Source of the DNA: HGM04593 sp045588485
GTDB lineage: Bacteria; Bacteroidota; Bacteroidia; Bacteroidales; Bacteroidaceae
Direction: 5' to 3'
Assembly (NCBI GenBank): GCA_045588485.1
Contig: JAZNEI010000089.1
Coordinates: forward strand, 90,702 to 154,701
Length of the DNA stretch: 64,000 bases
Shown here: positions 60,684 through 64,000 of the stretch, in pieces
Position numbering within the stretch: the first letter of the stretch is position 1
Layout of the letters: the number at the start of each line of letters is the position of its first letter
The notes under the pieces: model-generated
The model's database searches: none
The model's input: only the letters and a program-made list of their open reading frames with translations
Told to the model about the DNA's origin: nothing
Program-made: the position numbers and the translations under genes

Positions 60684-61712
60684 CTATATATTGTCATATA
60701 GGCTTTTCATTTTTGATACCTCAGTCTTTATTTCCAAAACAAGTCTTTTTGGTTCAAGAACGATTATGTCACTGAAATGTGAACACAGTTCTCTTCGGAG
60801 CTCATACGTGTCTTGGCAATACAAACTGAAGAACTTTCCACCATCGGGAAGATTGTATTTCTTGCGATAGATGGTAGAAGCTTCCTCGCCAAGTGTCCCT
60901 TGGCTATGATGCATCTTTTTTGTTTCGATATAGTTGGATTCTTTGTCGGATGTCCAGAATACGACATGTTCTGGTTCTTGGTTGTCTAAGACGGTTATGC
61001 CTATAGAATTATCAAAACGATGTTCCACTTCTGCGGTCATTGGAACAAGTTTCTTTTCAGGCATCGGCGTAAAATTCTCGAAACGATCAAGGGCAAGAGT
61101 ACATATAAAGTTACGTACTTCGTCATAACATACAAGGTACCATCGTTTGTTGTATTCTTTCAGATAGTATGGATGAACAATAAGGGTGTCCGCATTTTCA
61201 TATTCAAATCTCTTGTATATTACAGATATTACCTGCTCATTTGAAACCGCATCGTAGAGCGAGGCAAGAAGATTCGAGTTCTTCAGTTTTACTGCTGATG
61301 AAAACGAAATAATCTGGCGATGGTTCTCTGTTCCTAATTGCTCCTGAAGGGCATCCAACCATTCGAAGTTGGGAAGTCCTTCAAACTGTCCTATTGTGTT
61401 AATTACCTCAGAAAGAAGGCTTTCTTCCTCTTTGGTTAACTCCTTTGTAAATATGGAATAATTGCTTCTTCCATATTTGATACATCTGAAGCCGTTAGAT
61501 GTAAACCTTTTGATTGGAGCACAAAAAGGACGTTCTTCCATGAAATTTATGTCTTTTTCAAGACAGCGTCGAGTTACCTCCTCGTAGCCTAAATCTACAA
61601 GGTAATCATTTACCTTATCTGTTATCTCCTCCATCGTATAATGATGGTGGCGATCTGATAATAGCTCGTCTAATTTTTGGTATCTAATTACCGCATTCTT
61701 ATTTGTTGGCAT
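60684..61712 (-). CDS. WYL-domain transcriptional regulator
   Basis: 342 aa. Residues ~1-90 are a winged helix (IRYQKLDELLSDRHHHYTMEEITDKVNDYL...YEEVTRRCLEKDINFMEE). The WYL domain lies at ~160-230 (NADTLIVHPYYLKEYNKRWYLVCYDEVRNFICTLALDRFENF), in which RWYLV is the name motif. A C-terminal WCX-like extension follows. WYL regulators sense a ligand, often nucleic acid or nucleotide, and repress defence genes in several systems. Its own promoter (61735-61768) and two nearby ones share one operator, so it is probably the repressor of all three units. Confidence 0.85.
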   Translation of the reverse strand: MPTNKNAVIRYQKLDELLSDRHHHYTMEEITDKVNDYLVDLGYEEVTRRCLEKDINFMEERPFCAPIKRFTSNGFRCIKYGRSNYSIFTKELTKEEESLLSEVINTIGQFEGLPNFEWLDALQEQLGTENHRQIISFSSAVKLKNSNLLASLYDAVSNEQVISVIYKRFEYENADTLIVHPYYLKEYNKRWYLVCYDEVRNFICTLALDRFENFTPMPEKKLVPMTAEVEHRFDNSIGITVLDNQEPEHVVFWTSDKESNYIETKKMHHSQGTLGEEASTIYRKKYNLPDGGKFFSLYCQDTYELRRELCSHFSDIIVLEPKRLVLEIKTEVSKMKSLYDNI

Positions 61713-61734
61713 ACTATTAAGTTCATTTTAAGTG

Positions 61735-61768
61735 CAAATTTACCCATAAAAAACGAAGCCAATGTTCG
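61735..61768 (-). promoter_or_regulatory. Promoter and operator of the WYL gene (regulon site 3)
   Basis: -7 box TAAATTTG (61735-61742), 11-bp gap, then CGAAGCCAATGTTCG (61754-61768), one base off the palindrome of the other two sites. Confidence 0.7.
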
Positions 61769-61864
61769 TTTCATGTATTTTTATATATAATTCATATTTC
61801 TTCTATGTCGTTTTTCAAATAATCGGGAAACTTTTATTGTTTATTAAGTGGTTACTATCAGTCA

Positions 61865-62027
61865 GTAACTATTCAGCGAATTGGCAAACCTAAGCTTTTT
61901 CAATGTGTTTTTGTAAAAACAGACCTTTAATTGGTTTGATTTCTATCAAATTTAGTCAACAAATATCATTTTTGTATTCAATTAATCTTCTAAATGTATA
62001 AGCGAATGCAATTCGCTGAATAGTTAC
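61865..62027. mobile_element. 163-bp MITE-like element
   Basis: Perfect 18-bp terminal inverted repeats, GTAACTATTCAGCGAATT (61865-61882) and its complement (62010-62027), enclose AT-rich non-coding DNA. The size and structure fit a miniature inverted-repeat transposable element; no transposase is in the window, and a target duplication is not clear (flanks TCA/ATC). Confidence 0.55.
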
Positions 62028-62063
62028 ATCAATCACTTCTAAGGAAGTTTGTTAGTACGATAA

Positions 62064-63007
62064 CTTTTGAACAAGCCTAAAATCTTTAAAGGATTAAAAA
62101 AGGAACAACAGAGAACACTTGTGGCATTTTTAAATCTGCTATTAGACTCTGAAGAACGTGATAAGCTATTATTTATTTAGGGCGATATAGTTAATTTAAC
62201 AGAGGAAGAACGAAGTCAATTTGCAAAAGTTCTCAACTCTACAAGTATTAGTAGAATAAACAAAGTTGTTAATATGATGCACAACCGTCTTAAATCTGTT
62301 GAATACTTAAAAACCTTAGTATACGATCTTACAAAATTTACAACAGAACGAGACCATATACAAAAAGTAATTGAAAAATGCTTTTGGTTGTTTGGAGAAC
62401 AATACAATCTGGTTTCAGCAGATGCTACATTTGAGAAAACTCTTGCTGAATACGTATATATTCTTGACGGGAAAGACAAGAAAGAAAAATTGAAATATCA
62501 AATCCAGAACACAACAGACGACCAGATATATTTCTTTGTAGGTAGAATGTGGTAAATGACGCAACCTCATCTTCCATGTTGGAAGAAAATATTATTGTAG
62601 AATTAAAACGACCTTCTGTAAACATTGGGAAAATACAACATCGGCAAATTGAAGATTACTTAGATTTAATAAAGAACGAGCCTCGATTTAATTCAACTAC
62701 ACGACTTTGGAAATTTATTGTTATAGGCAAAACCATTGAAACAGACATAACTGACAAATATGAATCTTTCAAACATTTCAACAAACGATACCTAACATAT
62801 CAGCAAGGCAGATTTGAAATATATGCGATGTCATGGGATGATGTTTTCCAAGAATTCAAATACCGTCATCAATATATTTTAGGAAAGCTAAAATTCAATA
62901 AAGATACTATTAGGCAGGAAATTGCTGATGTTGAAAGTGATGTTGAAAGTAATATTGAAAGTGCTAATACTATTACTCAAAAGATCCTTCAACTTCAAGA
63001 GTATTAA
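62064..63007 (+). pseudogene. Shedu (DUF4263)-like gene, disrupted
   Basis: A protein-like frame runs from about 62064 (NKPKIFKGLKKEQQRTLVAFLNLLLDSEERDKLL), is interrupted by TAG at 62178-62180, continues (NLTEEERSQFAKVLNSTSISRI... IEKCFWLFGEQYNLVSADATFEKTLAEYVYI), and shifts frame near 62545. The rest is in another frame (IIVELKRPSVNIGKIQHRQIEDYLDLI...WKFIVIGKTIE). The VELKRP strand and the following helix resemble the Shedu nuclease core; the upstream helices and the 'wlfGeqY' segment also fit. At least one nonsense codon and one frameshift make it inactive. A MITE-like element lies just upstream and may have removed the 5' end. Confidence 0.65.
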
Positions 63008-63242
63008 AAAAAAGAACCACCTTGCCGCAGTCTCTTCAACTGTAGCTTGGTGGTTTAATAGTTTAGTGCTTTCATCAAAGGGACTGGCCGCAATGATTAC
63101 TTATACCTTGCTGTTCTTCAAATAAAATATAGACGCTATTCGCCTTTTCTAGATTTTACCAGATATTTATGAATTTTGTGTTTTATATAGTTGCTATGTC
63201 CCCTCTCTAAAGGCCGGACTATAGCTCTTTCTGTTTATAAGG
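63007..63242. repeat. Dispersed repeat, copy 2 (pairs with 32920-33157)
   Basis: 63007-63063 is a 57-bp match to 32920-32976, and 63169-63242 a ~75-bp near match to 33082-33157, differing by a two-base gap and one substitution. Like copy 1, it lies ~235 bp before a tRNA 3' fragment. Confidence 0.8.
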
Positions 63243-63476
63243 TTTTGAAGGATTTTGGGCCGGAAGAAATTTACGAGGGGAGCAAAGGACTTTTTATGCT
63301 TTTTGATATTTTTTAGGTAATACACGGCATTTTTGTATTTTATCACATTTATTTATACTACCTTTATCACATAAACAAAACCCTTGAAAAAGTCGGTGTA
63401 AAGTTAAACCATGAGTTAAACCGCACTGAAAATTATTTACAAAAACACGCTGTAACAAATTGATTGTCATATAGTT

Positions 63477-63537
63477 GCTCAGTTGGTAGAGCAAAGGACT
63501 GAAAATCCTTGTGTCCCCGGTTCGATTCCTGGTGGCA
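63477..63537 (+). other. tRNA-Phe-like fragment (GAA anticodon), probable att remnant
   Basis: D arm GCTC...GAGC, anticodon stem AAGGA-CTGAAAA-TCCTT (GAA), T loop TTCGATT and acceptor strand TGGCACC with discriminator A are present. The 5' acceptor (about ATTGTCA) pairs poorly and three extra bases (GTT) precede the D stem, so the 5' part is damaged. The T stem has a C-T mismatch. This fits the 3' fragment left by integration into a tRNA-Phe gene, but a functional tRNA cannot be fully excluded. Confidence 0.55.
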
Positions 63538-63566
63538 CCACAGCAAAGAAAAGCAAAACAACGTAA

Positions 63567-63600
63567 AATCCTGATTTTCAACGAAAATCGGGATTTTTTA
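63567..63600 (+). terminator. Terminator after the tRNA-Phe-like fragment
   Basis: AATCCTGATTTTC and GAAAATCGGGATT (63567-63579 with 63583-63595) form a 13-bp stem with one mismatch and a 3-nt loop, followed by TTTTTT. Confidence 0.85.
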
Positions 63601-63729
63601 TTTCCCCAAAAACGACAATGATTGTGCAAGCGAGTGTAATATCAAGATTTCTTGAATGTTACGCAACGAGTGCAGCCAATCTTCGCGGTGCGAAGCAACG
63701 CAAAAAAAGTGCGGTTCACGACCGCCTTT

Positions 63730-63753
63730 GGTGGAGCAAGAGGTGGAGCAAAC
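63730..63753. repeat. Tandem repeat GGTGGAGCAA x2 downstream of the tRNA-Phe fragment
   Basis: Two copies with a 12-bp period. The place after a tRNA fragment and terminator parallels 33461-33482 and 51582-51603. I see no convincing gene in 63601-64000. Confidence 0.4.
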
Positions 63754-64000
63754 GAGTGTTCCAAACATCTCCACTTTGAAAGAGCGTTTTTCGCTGATTC
63801 ACAATATTTTGCATAGCGTCAAACCGGACTCGGATTCCTACATTTGCCGAACTAATGTTTAACCGGAAATACCATCTAGGACAAAAGAAAAATCAAATAT
63901 CTCTTAAATATTTCAAGCCGCCATTATTATAGAAAAAACAGAGTTGGGGACAAAGGCAGCTCACTCCCAACTCTGCATAATAAGTTCAGTCAGGACTCCC

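Noticed and set aside
63294..63629. Minus-strand 111-aa ORF containing CGATRNRTGDTRIFSP
   Set aside because: It runs across the tRNA-Phe-like fragment and its terminator; the peptide is the reverse translation of tRNA sequence.
63656..63862. Plus-strand 68-aa ORF near the right edge
   Set aside because: It overlaps the tandem GGTGGAGCAA repeat, has Cys/Ser-rich low-information sequence and no recognisable promoter or family.

Overview
The window reads as Bacteroidales (Bacteroides/Phocaeicola/Prevotella-like) accessory DNA. The evidence is low G+C, weak Shine-Dalgarno sequences, repeated -7 boxes of the TAnnTTTG type, and gene families typical of that order (DUF3871, DUF3853, BT4734/VirE-type replication proteins, Bacteroides-type MobC/relaxase, short tyrosine recombinases). 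No housekeeping gene is visible. The whole 64 kb is stacked mobile elements carrying anti-phage cargo.

Layout. (1) 1-5.7 kb: replication module of an element (helicase fragment at the left edge, BT4734/PriCT-like protein, RepA-like ATPase, an iteron-like array, small genes). (2) 6-10.6 kb: minus-strand defence cargo (metallophosphoesterase, stand-alone phosphorothioate-recognition-like domain, AbiH, HNH nuclease). (3) 10.7-20.5 kb: a tight minus-strand type III restriction-modification operon with a SNF2 helicase and DUF4391 protein, preceded by a strongly structured ~340-nt leader or ncRNA. (4) 21.2-25.8 kb: three plus-strand proteins, each with a PD-(D/E)xK-like motif; the third may be expressed by a -1 frameshift. 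(5) 26-33 kb: recombinase, peptidase, DUF3871 and AAA_14/DUF4143 genes.

(6) 33,369-51,545 is a discrete 18.1-kb integrative mobilizable element. It is bounded by a perfect 56-bp direct repeat that is the 3' half of a CAT-anticodon tRNA. Identical 11-bp tandem repeats lie just inside both ends. It holds an integrase, a DUF3853 protein, a VirE/VapE-type protein, a putative oriT, MobC, a relaxase and, as cargo, a Schlafen/AlbA protein and a Dnd DNA-phosphorothioation operon (dndC, dndD, a dndE-ATPase fusion, a membrane protein, dndB-like).

(7) 51.8-57.2 kb: a retron-type reverse transcriptase carrying NAxxH and VTG motifs. A predicted msr-msd RNA with matching a1/a2 arms lies just upstream. Downstream are a GHKL-ATPase-like protein and a receiver protein ending in a HEPN-like RxxxxH motif, so the operon looks like a retron with two-component-style control of a putative RNase. 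(8) 57.25-61.8 kb: a WYL regulator, an SF1 helicase, a 573-aa unknown and a 47-aa acidic protein. Three promoters here share the same CGAAC-N5-GTTCG operator at an identical 11-bp distance from the -7 box, which suggests one regulon. (9) 61.8-64 kb: a MITE-like element, a broken Shedu-like gene, a repeat shared with 32.9 kb, and a tRNA-Phe-like fragment followed by another tandem repeat, probably the next element in the stack.

The strongest candidates for something new are the retron/ATPase-like/receiver-HEPN operon with its ncRNA, the WYL-controlled helicase set, and the structured RNAs at 20.6-20.9 kb and 33.65-33.95 kb. All family assignments are from reading motifs; no database search was run.
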